Source of the DNA: Antitrichia curtipendula
Taxonomy: Eukaryota > Streptophyta > Bryopsida > Hypnales > Leucodontaceae
Direction: 5' to 3'
Assembly: GCA_951230915.1 (NCBI GenBank)
Contig: OX579633.1
Location: forward strand, 52,094,029 to 52,158,028
DNA: 64,000 nt
Shown here: piece after piece, positions 1 to 12,515 of the stretch
Numbering within the stretch: position 1 is the first letter of the stretch
How the letters are laid out: each line of letters starts with the position of its first letter
Notes under the pieces: model-generated
Told to the model about the DNA's origin: nothing
The model's input: the letters and a program-made list of their open reading frames with translations, nothing else
Database searches by the model: none
Translations under genes and position numbers: made by a program

Positions 1-938
1 ACCAAGTAAATTATAAGATATTTGTATTTAACATCTAAAGTTTGTAAAGGGGATTCTTGGAATTTCGGGTAGGCTTGTGTGATTCCAATTTTTGACATGA
101 TTTTTTGGAACTCTTTTTGAAGAGAGGAAATCAGATTTGCTTTCTGGGAATATAATTTCCTTTTCAATCGGTGCTTGGGAGAAAAATTTATGCTATCCTA
201 AGTCCAAAAAGTAGCTTAAGGGATAGTCTCCCCCAAAAGTACAAAAAATTGAATTTTTTTTTCTCAAAGATTATATTTTTGTCTACATCTAAAGCTTTGA
301 TCCACTCTATTTGGACTAGTAATGAGAAAGTTATGGACAATCTTGCTTTTTGGACAATTTAAGCATCATCTTGAAAAAATAATATATAAAATTCATTTTC
401 AAATGCAATTTTTACAATCTTTCAAAAAAATTGTCAGACATGGTAAAGTTTTTTTATTAGAACAATCTCACCACTGGAACTATTGTGTTTCAATTCCATC
501 TTAGAGCTATTAGTGGTTTAGTTTTTCCTTCAATCTTGAATGTATTTCTATTTAACAAATTTTTAATGAGTGAAAATTAAATATTATTTTATTGAATTTC
601 TTTTCTTGGATTTTCAACTCAATTCTTTACCATGAAAAATTAAAAAATCAAAATTAGTAGTGCAAAATTTTTAAGTTAAGAAGGTTTAAAGTCAAAGAAT
701 CTAATCAAGCAAGGTATACAAAAAAACTTGTTTTTCTTTCACTTTAAATGCATATATCTTGCAATCTATGCAATCAAAGTTTCTGAAATTTCTTCTAAGC
801 ATTTTTATACTAATCTAGTGGAAGATCCTATGGTAAGATATGCAAAAATAAATAAAAAATAAAAAATTTGCACCTTTCAATAGAAATGACAATTTTGAGT
901 GTTTTTTGTTTGAAAAAAGGCCTTGGGACTTTAGGGAT
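1..938 (-). repeat. Decayed TTAA-family copy, cut by window start
   Basis: The copy reads in reverse and ends near 921-938 with a terminus resembling GGCCTTGGGACTTTAGGG, followed by TTCAA where intact members have TTAA. The stretch at 480-520 is the reverse of a module at 1180-1230, 38290-38340, 41265-41320 and 48965-49015. The stretch at 729-850 is the shared internal module in reverse. No long reading frame is present. The left end lies before the window or has decayed. Confidence 0.5.
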
Positions 939-949
939 TCAAGTAAAGA

Positions 950-1650
950 AAGCATATTTTTTAGCACTTTTTTCTACTAGGGTATGCAACTCCGAATTTT
1001 GTATAATTATTATTTTTTATTAAAAAATTTGCTTGGAAAAATTTATATCAAAGATTTGTATTGAAAATTTAGAAATACAAAACTCAAAAACACTAACAAC
1101 ATGATTTTTATTGTTTTAAAAAAATGTTTAAGTAAAAGTTGTTACAAGACTGAAGAGAAAACCAATTTGTTGACGACTTTAAGATGGAATTGAAATACAC
1201 TCATTTCAGTGGTGAGATTGTTCTAGCAAGCATACCTAATCTAGTGAAACTTTTTTTTTTTTAAATTGTGAAATTTGAGTTAAAAAATGAATCCAACTTG
1301 TTATTTTCTCAATTGCCTGCAAAACAAGAAGCATCTCAACTAACTTTCACATAATCACATCATTAATCCCAATAGAATGAATAAAAGATTTTTATATACA
1401 CAAAAATATAATCTATAAGAAAAAAAAATTAATAATAATATAAATTTTTGTCAATTCTTTTTGTTGTCCAATATCTCCCATTTTGAACATATTGTAGTAT
1501 AACTTTTGCTCCTAGACACTGGTTAAAATAAAAATTATATTTTCCAAACCTAATGTGATTTTCTGTATTTCAAAATAATTCAAAGAATCAAATTAAAAAT
1601 TGAGGTTACACAAGCCTACCAAAATCCAATTTGTCCTCTATAAAGACAGT
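950..1650 (+). repeat. Decayed TTAA-family fragment, forward
   Basis: This stretch aligns by eye with the internal part of the member at 48537-49440. It has the same order of modules: the 'aagatggaattgaaa' block, then a block on 'attgcctgcaaaacaagaag', then 'aaaaatataatctataag'. It lies head-to-head with the fragment at 1-938. Both ends are decayed. From 1650 to 2950 I see only AT-rich sequence plus one reverse copy of the shared module at 2416-2545. Confidence 0.4.
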
Positions 1651-2951
1651 GAAACTTTAAAGTCAATGATTTTATTTTAGAATATATAAAGAAATATGTT
1701 TTATAATAAATTAAAAAAATTATAAATATATATCAAGTGCAAATAGAATGTGGGTAGTTTTAATTTTCCTATTAATATACCTTCTACATTCACTTCCTTT
1801 TGGAGTTACATAAGCAAGGAGCTCTTCAAAAACAAAATCCTATACTAAAATTGAGTTATTAAGTTTGAATGAATAATTGAATTGCATCATAAATAATATT
1901 GTATTATTTTTTACACTTGTCCAAAAGTCAATCACGTTGATCATAAGTTGATAGAATCCCATCTTAAGTTAACACCAGTAAAGTCCTTCCATCTTCCAAA
2001 TAATTTCTTCATATCTTACCATGATTTGATTTTTAACCTTGTACAAAAATCACAAAGCATCTATTGTCAATATTTATTCATTCAATGTGTCAAAGTCTTA
2101 ATTAATATAATTGAAATCAAACAACCTAACCCAATTTTTTGTTTTTATTTTTCAAAAACTATAAATTAGAATATTAATAACAATTCAAGTTGTTAGCAAA
2201 AGATATGGAATAATCAACAACATTGTCAATAGCCATATCACATCCATATTAGTACAAATGAAGTTTGTATTCTTGTTTATATTGAGCTGAACTCATCCCT
2301 CACCACATCATTGAATTTTTTTAATTTAATATTTTGTAATCTCCTAGCCAATCCATTTTCAAAAATGGCATGTTTGGTGTTTTTGAGGGGATAATAATCT
2401 AGTATATAAAGAAGCAAAAGTGAGTATTTTTTCACTTCAAATTACTAATATATTAGAATCTACATGGTTAAAGTTTTTGAAACTTCTTCCACACATTTTT
2501 ATATTAGTCTAGTATAAATTCTTATATTTGAATATGTAATATATATACGTGGAAAAAAAATTCTTCACCAATTTTGACAAAAATAAAATTTTGTAGCGAC
2601 ACTAATTTTGTACGTGACTAATTTTGCAACCTCACAAACATGACAAATTCATGGCAGAAATTTGACAACTTCCTCTAAAATGTCCTTGACAACTTCCCAT
2701 AAATTTTGGTTGTCAAAAGAGGCAATCTGTCCTAAATTTTAGTTGCCAAAAATGCCAACATCCAAATATTTTAATTGTTAGTTATATTTTTTGGATTAAT
2801 TTTTTTTAAATTTAATTATATAATAAAAAATAAAACCACTGTAGTTTGAATTAATATATCTAATTTTATAGGTATGCCATTTTGCATTGTATAAGAGGAA
2901 AGCTAGCAATGGTCAATTAATACAGCTCATTCTTAAATGTGTCAATTTCTT

Positions 2952-3904
2952 ATACCACACCACTTGACCTTTACTTCTTCAAAATTAATGGAATCAATTG
3001 TAAAATTTGTCATTATAAATCTTATATGGGCCTTCAAAATATAAAGATCCAACATTCTCCACAATGATGATTTGATATGAATTTGAGTCAAGCCAAAAGC
3101 CTCTCTTGCTAAAAAATTGATATAATTATGAGTCAAAGTCTAGAGCTAGAGGTTAATAGAGGGAGACTTGGCAAAATTGTGGAGGTTGAGAAGATGAAAA
3201 ATGGATGGTTGAGATGGGCAACTAGCCTCACCAAGTCGCATGAATAATTTAGGACATGGCAAAAAGTCATCCACTACAAGGTAGAAGCCCTAATTGCACC
3301 TTAAACTAATGCCTAAGCCACCTCATCAAAGCAAACCACGTCTACTAGATACTGAGTAGACACAAATGTTGGTACTAATCAAAATAGCCTCTTCTATCAA
3401 GAAAGCATCAAAATAATCTAACCCAACTTTTTTAGATGTACTTTTAGTATTGAGTTACAAGTAACAATCTATATAAATTTTGGTTGTCAAAATGACGAAC
3501 CTTCATTAATTTTTGGTTGTCCACTTCTCTTACAGAGTGGTTGTTAAGGGACAACCCAAATGGAAAATGACATCTCACATGTTGTCCATTTTTGCCTTGA
3601 CAAATTTGTGCAATGAAAGCTATAATTCCAACAACCCAAAGTTTGAACATTCAAACAAAGTCCAACTGAAAAAGTTGGGAGCCTAGGTAGATAGAGTAAA
3701 GAAGTTATTTAGTTGAGTATAAAAAATGTAAAGAGCGAAGGCAACTAAATTTTCAAAAATCAGATGTCCCTGGTCCTATTGTCTTTCATTGGAGAGCTCC
3801 TGCACATTCAAGGCATAATGCCTTGGACTAAAAAATAGCAATACAACAGGAAAGAATTGAGGAAGGAATATGATTCATCATATAAAAACACAATCACGAT
3901 ACCT
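2952..3904 (+). repeat. Dispersed repeat, copy A (unoccupied)
   Basis: About 950 bp aligns along its whole length with 20896-22318 in the same orientation, by eye at roughly 80-85 per cent. It starts at 'ataccacaccacttg' and ends near 'atcacgatacct'. Compared with copy B it lacks two insertions: a 358-bp TA-target MITE (empty site at TA 3307-3308) and a shorter element of about 123 bp (near 3711). No coding frame is recognised. It may be an old transposon fragment or a dispersed duplication. Confidence 0.75.
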
Positions 3905-4486
3905 ACATTCATAAGACAATGGGATTGCCACACCTTCTGTGGCCGAGAACCAAATTTCTATGAAGAATGAGAAGGCCGAGAGTGAAAAAGAGGAGCCAAT
4001 CAAATGCCCTACTCTAGGAAGAAGGTGCAACACTTCTTCAAGATTGTGTTGAGAATGAGGATGAAAATATTTCAATCATCTCGATGGAAGATCAATGTAA
4101 TTGATTCCCTGCAACGGCTCTCCTCTACCTATTGGTGATGCTAATTTTGGCTGATGACTCTAAGCATTGATGCTAGGAACTAGGAAAAAGAGGCAACACA
4201 TGGTTGTGCCTTTAAGTATGTTGGCTCACACAATTGTAGAACATTCCAAACCCTTGCCTTCAATATGCCTTGCGCCTGAAACGAGCGTTGTAATGATGCC
4301 CTTAACCCCAAGATTGCTCTAATCTTCGTCTCTTGCAAGATCTGCATGATCCAAGAATAAAGTCTAATCTAGAAAATCCTAAATTGCAATGCAACGTCTT
4401 GCTCGTGTAATCCGTTGTGGAAACTCAACTTTGAGCTTTATTTAGTCACACAATATGTTGGTTAAATCTACTATGTCCTCTCCTTG

Positions 4487-4996
4487 TCAAACCACCACTC
4501 CATTGTTGCTACCTACAATAATGTCATAATCTCTTAGCGGGTGCCTTGTGCTTGTGCCATCAATCCTTGGCTTGAACAACACATAAAAAATTCCACAATC
4601 CACTTTAGCAAAACACTTCAACAAGCAAGAGCTTAGGATACAAGAAACATCTTTGTTGTCCATCTTCCAACCCAACTGCCATGAAATTGGTTGAGCCCAT
4701 TCCATCTCACACAAAACAAAAATACGTATTGCACCTCCACAATATAAGGTAACTTTGCCTATGAGGCTATGACATGCAGAATTTTTGGACCAAATTTTTT
4801 GGACTAGCCTAATGTAGGCCAAAAACTTTATGAGTAGTACATGTATCTTGTGAAATGTACTATTCATGAAGTTTTTGGCCTGCATTAGGCTGGTCCAAAG
4901 TTGGCCTATCATAGGTATATTTACCTTATATGTACAATGCCCTATGTCCATCCAAATACGCAGAAAGCCCTGTTTTCTTAGGCAAGGATTTTGCAT
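4487..4996 (-). pseudogene. Possible decayed coding region, unrecognised
   Basis: An open minus-strand frame of about 169 codons has protein-like composition, for example the run MEWAQPISWQLGWKMDN and, toward the end, RHPLRDYDIIVGSN. It overlaps a hairpin repeat at 4799-4898, so its N-terminal third is repeat-derived. Beyond the frame's stop, further codon-like stretches continue toward 4080 but are broken by stops. I do not recognise a family and assign no function. It may be a relic of a lineage-specific gene. Confidence 0.25.
4799..4898. repeat. Foldback hairpin MITE
   Basis: Two arms of about 45 bp are inverted copies of each other. The left arm begins TTGGACTAGCCTAATG and the right arm ends as its near-complement, with about 10 bp of loop between them. 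A diverged half of the same element lies at 32819-32895, with the same 'tatgatagg...ggacca...taatgcagg' order, so this is a dispersed family rather than a chance palindrome. Target duplications were not resolved. Confidence 0.6.
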
Positions 4997-5205
4997 TTTG
5001 ATACATTATTTATTTATTTATTTTTCCATAAATTTTTTCCTTCACTTTGCCCCCGGTATTGTAGTTTTTTGTATTTCCACTTGCACTACTGTTCAATCTC
5101 AAAAACACAAGAGTTTGTAAACCATAGGGCACTCACTACTGGTTATATTATGGTAAAGGGGTTAATCCTAGTTTAATGTACAGTTGTATACTAGTGTGCC
5201 TTGTG

Positions 5206-5449
5206 CCGTTGTCACAGTCCAAATGAAAGTAAAAGTAACTTTCTAATTCATAAAAAATTTTGAAATTCAATAGCTTTCACACCATACGTGCGAATGCCAC
5301 AAAACAAAACCCATGCACCCCTCCTTGCCGTTGTCACAGTCCAAATGAAAGTAAAAGTAACTTTCTAATTCATAAAAAATTTTGAAATTCAATAGCTTTC
5401 ACACCATACGTGCGAATGCCACAAAACAAAACCCATGCACCCCTCCTTG
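5206..5449 (+). repeat. Perfect 122-bp tandem duplication
   Basis: The block starting GTCACAGTCCAAATGAAAG at 5211 is repeated at 5333 with a period of 122 bp. The two copies appear identical base for base, so the duplication is recent or is an assembly artefact. No gene is seen in it. Confidence 0.9.
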
Positions 5450-5641
5450 CTGAGGGCTTTCTGACCGTACCAAGAACGCAATTGGGGAGAATCACGGTCC
5501 ATGAGATCTCACCGTAACAAACAAACCAAGTAAACCAAACCAAACCAACAACCTAACTTAAGGTAACCGTATCTGCTCTTTGAGGGGGCAATTCACAATA
5601 CAAAAGATATTTATTGTGATGCAGCCTTGTGTATTTATATA

Positions 5642-5916
5642 TTCCCTCTGTCCCAAAATGATTGTCCACTTTGAATTTCATATTTTTCTTAAGGTTGTTT
5701 GAGTATGTAAAAAAAAAAAATATATATATATATTTCCTTGTGGATAATTTTATTTAAGTTGCAATAACATGTGCATGCAATGTTCTTCATTGATTCTAAT
5801 AATGATATAAAATTTGGAACATTTCTTAATCATGTGTTTTCACAATTTGGTCAATGAAATTGTCTCCAAAAAGTACCAACAAAATTGTGGACAATGGCAT
5901 TTCGGGATGGAGGGAG
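5642..5916. mobile_element. Stowaway-like MITE (Tc1/mariner type)
   Basis: The ends are inverted: TTCCCTCTGTCCCAAAATG on the left, and on the right the complement of CTCCCTCCATCCCGAAAT. The flanking dinucleotide is TA on both sides. This matches the classic Stowaway end CTCCCTCCGT and TA target. A TA microsatellite lies inside at about 5718-5735. The element has no coding capacity and would be mobilised in trans. Confidence 0.85.
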
Positions 5917-8402
5917 TATTTATTTACATATATTTGCTTTGCTGGAATGATGAGATTCTCTCTTCCATGGCTACCCTTAAATTCCTATCACTTGCTTCTT
6001 CAATGCCCTCTGATCCAGCTTCTCTCTGGTTGTGTTTTCTTGTAATCCCGCAGGAAGGACTCGTCGACGTCACCGCGAGCGGAACCGACCGATGCGAGAC
6101 CGAAGACTCTTTTTCTCTTGGCCTCACACCCAAATCTGCGGTCGGGATTTCCTGGCAGGGCCTCTTCAATACGCGATTCAACTGTAATGAAATGGGAGGA
6201 GTATTTGGAACTCATTCAAGTTTGAGTCGATGATAAAAAAAGGCCAAGAAGCTCTTACAAATCCGAAGCTTCCAAACCTCAAGATTTCATGGCATGAAAG
6301 AAAGCCTGCAGCGGAGTTGTTAGTAGACATGAACCATGGTCTTCCAGTTCATAGGTTGTAGTCATGTGTACAAGAGCAAAATAATGAAGTCATGTGTGCA
6401 CATGTTTGCTTAGACGGTGCTGCAGTTCAAAATGCCAAAATCATGATGTTCAAGTGCCCAGAGCTCTTAATTAAAACAGTCTAGACTGATTTTGGAACTT
6501 GGATTCAGGTGTGCGCGCCGCTGAAACAAAGTCAATAACTCTGAAATCCACCATTTTAATAACTTTAAGAGCTTCCTACCGCACCTGTTACAAGGTGCAC
6601 CAAGAGGTCTTTAATAAGATTTCCTAGGGTCCAAAAAATTGACTTCGACATCATTTTCAGAATCTGCGACAAGTGTGTACGTAAAGAGATTTGACTAGGT
6701 ATGATTTCTATTTAATATCTCAATATCTCAACATCTCAACCTTATAGCATCATGCGACCTGAGCGTTTCCATCTACAACTCAAGCTGGGATGTTGCTTTG
6801 ACCTTGTGCAAAACTTGTGAAACGACAAATGTTGCGTCACCTGAAGGTTAAAAATGAAGCAAGAAACCCACGAAGTCAATCACGTACTAACGTCACTTTC
6901 ATTATATTGATAAATATTTGCACGACCTTCGCACTTTTCGAGGCACGCGCCTTGAAATCCCGGTCTATCCAGTCTTAGTTTTTTTGCCAATGATGCAGCT
7001 TGAAATCCGGTATTTCTTCTTCAAACCTCCATCGAGACAGTGGCAATGAAGCAGACTCGTTACCGGACAGGGATTCAATCCTCAATCGACGGGGCCAAGA
7101 TCTAAGTATACTATCGATGGTCAAATTCCAAAAGAGCGGTACAACAGTCGGAGAAGTACAACAATGGCAAAATTGTCAGAGTCTCCGAGGTACAGAAGAA
7201 CTGCCTGCTTCCTCTCTCTTCCTCTCTTCCTGAGTTCGATCCAGATCGATCACTGGTCTTGGTCACGCGGAATCCCATTTATCAAGTACACCGCGCGTTA
7301 CAAAAGTCAGAGATACATATGATCAATTCCAAAACGACTCTGAAGCGGCCAGCGGAGCGCAAATGGGACAAGGAATTCCCATGAAAGAGCCTTAGCACAA
7401 ACTAAGGACTAAGAACAGAAGGGGCATTTATTTGGTGAATATATCTGGCATAAATCAGTCAGTGGCAGCGGCGACGAATTCATGGTGTTCTAAGTTTACA
7501 CGAAACTCGTGACATTTCTTATCTTTGTTGTGGCGTCCTTGTTGTGGAGCGCGGAGCACCAGAAGATAATTAAATCCAAAGATTCTTTCATCTGCAAGCA
7601 AGCAAGCACAAGAATTTTGGAAATGGAGCTTCAACTTGCTTGGAAAGCTCGAGTCAGGTTCTCGGAATCCCCTCAAGTCAGTTTACAACAGTGTGCCTCT
7701 TCGGGAAGAAAATTCCAGGTGGATTCAACAAAGTCAGGAAACATTGGTGTGTAATTCTTTCGAGGGCTCATTCTTTGGGCGATTTGGGTTGTTCGAAATG
7801 ATAAAATCTTCAAACACGAGACTTGGCAAACCTTATTATATCTGCATGTAGTTGGCTTCTACTCCCGAAGTCCAAACGTCCTTCCATCCTTAGTTGGACT
7901 AACCGTAGTTCAAAAGTCCTTCCGCAGTTACGTTGCATTCTCCCGTAGTCCAAAAGTCGTCCCCAAAGTTGGGTTCCTATACGCCGGTGACTTGTGGGTT
8001 GTACTCTCCTTTTTGCAATGAATATATCCTTTAGTTTGCATCAAAAAGAAAAGAAAAGTTGTCTCAAATGTCACATCATCTAGATGGGGTCAGGTTTGAA
8101 TGCTGAGAGCATGAGATGATTCACCTTTCATGAAAGAAAAACTAATGTCATCCGTGGCACCTCGTCATCAGTCAAATGCTAACCCTCGTGAAGTAAAATG
8201 TCGTCGTGAACTAAGGAGCAGCTCAAGTAAAAAATACACGCCGGCTCCAAATCATCAGCTCACATCTGTATCCATTTCATTCATATTAACTGAGCTGGGA
8301 TTCACATGGCTGAGTCCACTGATATTGCCCCAGCTCACCAGAATACATTGTATTCGTCTTCGCATTGAAATCGGGTTTCCGAGCTGCACTTCTTGTGCCA
8401 AT
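5917..8402. other. No recognisable gene
   Basis: Base composition is closer to genic DNA than in the flanking repeats, but no open frame resembles a known family and I see no consistent splice structure. Short related units built on 'CCGTAGTCCAAAAGTC' recur three times at about 7865-7975. The last few hundred bases presumably hold the promoter and 5' leader of the thaumatin-like gene. Confidence 0.5.
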
Positions 8403-9593
8403 ATGGCCAACTTACAGTCGGCAAAAATCCGATTGCCAGCCATGTTTCTCACGCTGATAGCAATCAGCAGCTCTGTTCAAGGTAATGGAGTCTGTGAACT
8501 TAAGAGATTTCTTTTGAGCTCTGTTTTTGAAGATTCTCGCTGTGTACATTGATAGCTTGAGAATCACTATCGATAGTTACACTTCAGTTGGCATTCTGAA
8601 TTTACCTTTCCTTATTGTGGATGATTTATGGTCTTAAGCGCCAATTACCCAATCATAGGCCTGTCATTGACAAATTTTCAATTCATCAACCTGGCTTTCA
8701 ATTGCAGGCACCACAATTAATGTCCATAGCCAGTGCTCGTTTGTTCTTACGGCTTGTGATCAAGCTCAAGGCACCGAAGTCGAATGCTACGTACTCAACA
8801 ACGGTGACTCACATCTTCTCGACGTGGGTTCTGTCTAGCAAGGAGGTGTAATTTGGGGATACGCACCAAATAGTCCAATTCCAGAAACCGTAGCCAAGCC
8901 TCAAGCAAATCTTGCCGAGTTCACCATCGGCACCAGTGGCCAAGATTTTTATAATCTGAGCAATGTGGTAATATGGGTTATCCTGACCTTCAAATCCCTT
9001 GCTCTCATCTTAAAAGCTTCCGGGCCCAAGACTAGCATTAGATTCACCTTAACTAGTTCATGTTACCCTAATAAGGCTATTATTATACCAGTGTAAACTG
9101 TTGATTTTCAAGTAATGTTGATTCAGTGTTAGATTAACATCAGACAACTTAATATTAGCAAGTCATGTAATCGATGACTTTCGTGATGTGATATGTTGTT
9201 TTTCAGTGTACAAACAGGTTAATATTAGAAGAAAAAAGTCAGTCAGTCAACTAATTGGTGGTTGGGTGTTGCATGCAGAACGCCTACAACCTGCCTCTGA
9301 AGATCAACGCCACTGGAATTGCAGGAGGAGGCAAGGTCAATGGTACACACTGTGGGAGCCCCAGCTGCACGATTCCTGACCTGGACAGCTTCTGCCAACC
9401 TCCGAACTCCCTCACAGGCCCACCTGGAGAGGGCTGCTATAACACCGACGGGCCTGGCACTACCGCTCCCACCAATGGAACTAGAGCCTTCGCAAACGCC
9501 TGCCCCGATGCTTTGTCCTACTCCACGGACGACGTGAACCATGTCTACAGTTGCGACACTGGCAGCAACTACGAAGTGGTCTTCTGCCCATGA
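8403..9593 (+). pseudogene. Thaumatin-like protein (PR-5 family), 10-cysteine, one in-frame stop
   Basis: There are three exons: 8403-8481, 8708-8967 and 9279-9593, with GT-AG introns (CAAG|GTAATG...TGCAG, then GTG|GTAATA...TGCAG). Read through, they give 217 residues. Residues 1-26 are a signal peptide with a hydrophobic LPAMFLTLIAISSS core. The family is recognised from GGVIWGY, LAEFTIG...DFYNLSNV, CPDALSYSTDD and the terminal NYEVVFCP. Ten cysteines follow the signal, as in small thaumatin-like proteins; most large ones have 16. Family members are secreted or vacuolar and linked to defence or stress, some binding beta-glucan. Codon 70 (8836-8838) is TAG just before QGGVIWGY; a CAG-to-TAG change would explain it. 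Everything else, including splice sites, looks intact, so this is a very young pseudogene, a segregating null allele or a sequencing error. Confidence 0.85.
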
Positions 9594-11195
9594 TGGAAAA
9601 CGAACCATGAAATACGAGCGAGTCCCACTGTAAGTTCACAATTGTTTTAGTTCCGGCTGCAACTGCAGTTAAGAAGAAGGACTGAGAAAGAATGAATGAA
9701 GAAGAAGAACTCCAACCCGCAGTTGGAGTGGCGTGAATGAAAGAGTCTGTTCCTCTTGTTTCCCACTTGGAATCCAGTTCCACGGGATGACCGAAAGACT
9801 TACACCAAGACGACATACCTCGGTTAGAAGGGAGAGACTCTATACTATCTGATAGGCAGATCTCATGGAGGTTTGTGGTAGAGTGCAAGAATTAGGGTAT
9901 AGATTTATGTATGTTTTGTGGAACTCAAAAAAGGTTTGAGTTTTTGAGGAGAGATTAACCTTTCTGAGAGTTATATATAGAAGCATTTTTTTCTTAAAGG
10001 GGATCCATAAATGTCGGGAGAGTTTGTTTTTGTTTTTTTACTCTTGTGTTCAAGGTGTATGTATATTGAATATTTATTTGCAATGTTATTTTTAATGTTA
10101 TTTAATGTATGTTTTTATAGGTGATTTGAAAAGTTTAAATTTTTTGTGTCATGCTTGGATGATAGGAACTTGCATAGCGCCTTTCTTGTTCTAACTGTCG
10201 GTGGCTCTGTTTTCTAGCCATAATCTATTGTACAATTGTAGTTTTTATAATTTATATAAGGGACTAGATCTATGGTGTGATCTGAACGCATGTTAGTCAA
10301 AAGTTAAACTCCAACTAACACTATTTTCTACAATGGAATTTGCCAGCAGTGTTGCAAAACAAAATTACAAAAGGCTCTAATTGGAAGTTCATTGGAAGGG
10401 AAAGGCTGTATTCGGAAGAAGAATATTCCGACAGAATGGAAGGAGTCCCATTTGCAAATCAAAACCTTGTTGCAGCTGCTACAACACTGTTTGCACTAAT
10501 ATCCTTCACCCTAATAAAATAAAATAAAACTCATGCTCCGATTCCAAAGTACTCTCAGATGTGAGATTTCGATCAATTGCGGATAGCCATCCCAACAACC
10601 ACCCAACTAATTCAAAAGCACGACATCATTTCTTTCGAGATAATTATGTATTTACATCTCTACAAAAATAAATAGAAAAATGTCAACCATGTATAGTACA
10701 GTTGCGAAGCGGGAACATACTGAGGAAGAAACTTTGAAGAATGTGGTCAAAGCGTCCAGTCCTTTCAAAGTTAAGCGGCGGTGTGCTGTGTGCGTTTGCA
10801 AGATCAGAATGTGCTCGATACATTCCATACTGTCGGTACCGCCCAAATCAATCTTCCAAGTCCCAAATGATTTTACTACCGACATGTGCTAGTTAATTTA
10901 GAATTCAGTTAGTGTCAATGCTTCGTGAGGAATCCATTGTGCTGCAAGGTTTTTTTTTTTAGTTTTAGTTTTTTGAAACAAATAAAACGCATTTCCATTA
11001 CAAAACAAAGTCACAATAGAAGCCTACCAAATACAAGTGGTCTGGACCAAGAAAAGACCAAACAAAGATTGGACGACATGGACTCCACTCAAAGCAGGGA
11101 AGGAGGAAGGCACAATTGATTTCAATTACTTTGTCAAGTGAACACAGAATCTCTGGCACATTTGATGAAATTACATACATGACGTTTAAGTTGAT
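9594..11195. other. No recognisable gene
   Basis: A short forward frame at 10340-10522 ends in a hydrophobic tail (TTLFALISFTLIK) like a C-terminal membrane or GPI signal. It starts at TTG rather than ATG and could be a last exon, but I cannot attach upstream exons. Nothing else is supported. Confidence 0.4.
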
Positions 11196-11468
11196 AAGGT
11201 GGGTACACCCAAAACCGCCACTTTTTCTACTGAGCCTAGTTACTACTATTAGACTGGTCAAATTTTCATATATTCTTGTTGGCAAGTGAAAGGAGGTTCC
11301 AACGCACCAGAGAATGTGGCATTTGGACATCGTATGCAAAAGTTATTAAGGATCAAAGTTTGTTTCTGAAAGCGCTCCATCCAAATAGGTACATAACTGA
11401 TTTTGGAAATGTACACAACCTGTAGATGGCGCTTTAAGGTCAGGTGCCATTTTGGGGGTGCCTACCTT
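11196..11468. mobile_element. MITE of the AAGGTGGGTACCC-end family
   Basis: The left end AAGGTGGGTACACCCAAAA and the right end, complement of AAGGTAGGCACCCCCAAAA, are inverted copies. Related ends occur at about 19835 (fragment), 33490 (fragment), 45249-45637 and 56405-57046, so this is a local family. The target duplication is ambiguous because A and T bases lie at the junction. There is no coding frame of its own. Confidence 0.65.
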
Positions 11469-11807
11469 ATTACAAACTGTTTTGGAAGAAGACGAATTAA
11501 TTCTGTCAAGAATGAAATAAGATGACTCGATCTGCGATGAACAGTTACAACTTAATTGAATGTTGTTGGATTGGTAAATAGAGCCAGCATCACAATATTA
11601 GTAAGAGCATAGACAGGCTATCTATATTATCAATATTGTACAATGCTCTGTCAAGCTAATGAAGCTCCTAATTATACAAACAATTTATAGTACAAAAGTA
11701 TAAGTATGATGATCTGAACTATCTCTACGCGTAATATGCAAGTCAGCCTCTGTCTGTGGCTATTCCTCCTCCACTGGAATTTCGCCTTCTTCCAGGCCTT
11801 GTTCTTC

Positions 11808-12380
11808 TTAGATTTGTTTCCTTTGGGCCTTCATCCTTGCCTCCTCGCAAATGCTCACGTGGGTGGAGTGAGCTTTCTTGGGAATTTGAAACCTCAAGTT
11901 TTGGAATGTAGACGCCAACGCTCGCACTTGATCATTTCCATGTTTTGTGAGATTGTAAAGAAGCTTGCACATCTTGTGTAAGCAAAAATGGCGCTTGCAA
12001 AGAGTGATACTCCTTCTTTCAATGACGCCATGCTTCATCAAGTGTTGAAGGACACGGAGGCCCTTGCGGAGGATGGCCGTCAATAGATGGTTGGATTGGA
12101 ATTTCCAAAACATGATCACATGGATGTGGAGGCCCGTGATGTTTGATTTGGGCATGAAGACTTGGTGGAGGGTGGACTTATTGTCGGTCTTGAGTACGGC
12201 CTCCAAGAGGATGGAGAGGCGGCGGTTGCTTTCCAATCCCAAAGCTCTTGCAAAAAACTTGAAGAAAGCTTTTGGTGTGTTGGCCTCCTTGTTGAGTCCC
12301 TTGTTTTGATTCAAGAGTGCATTGAGTTCTATGGCTTGATTTTGAGAGAATTTTAAAAAAAATGACCCCAAGCAATTCAT
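11808..12380 (-). CDS. Protein with TFIIS N-terminal (LW)-like helical stretch, possibly degenerate
   Basis: A single-exon frame runs from the first ATG at 12380 and gives 190 residues. Around residues 98-165 the order KGLRVLQHLMKHG, CKRHFCLHKMCKLL, TKHGNDQVRALA resembles the TFIIS N-terminal (Med26/LW) fold. That fold has a leucine-rich helix, then a 'IGKxVNxLRKH' helix, then 'EVRxLAKxLVxxWK'. The family's final tryptophan is absent, so the domain may be diverged or decaying. Members act in the nucleus in transcript elongation. A TATA box lies 136 bp upstream of the ATG, which favours a transcribed gene. The frame is open 32 codons upstream of the ATG without another ATG. An unrelated helical repeat is the main alternative. 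Confidence 0.4.
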   Translation of the reverse strand: MNCLGSFFLKFSQNQAIELNALLNQNKGLNKEANTPKAFFKFFARALGLESNRRLSILLEAVLKTDNKSTLHQVFMPKSNITGLHIHVIMFWKFQSNHLLTAILRKGLRVLQHLMKHGVIERRSITLCKRHFCLHKMCKLLYNLTKHGNDQVRALASTFQNLRFQIPKKAHSTHVSICEEARMKAQRKQI

Positions 12381-12515
12381 GCAAAAAGAAATGAGCACAA
12401 GGAGTTGAAGCCCAAAGAATGGAGGAGGAAATAGAGAAGAAGAAAGCTTAGAAAGCCAAAGGGAAGGCAAGAGCAAAGACGATGGGAGAATTGAGAAGAA
12501 TGGGAGGCCTCCTAT

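Noticed and set aside
5814..6233. 139-codon forward frame
   Set aside because: Its first third is the end of a Stowaway MITE and the rest resembles no protein; overlapping frames on the other strand are equally long.
8836..8838. Hiding the thaumatin stop codon in a small intron or alternative exon
   Set aside because: TAGCAAGG could be an acceptor, but no donor far enough upstream keeps the conserved N-terminal strand in frame.
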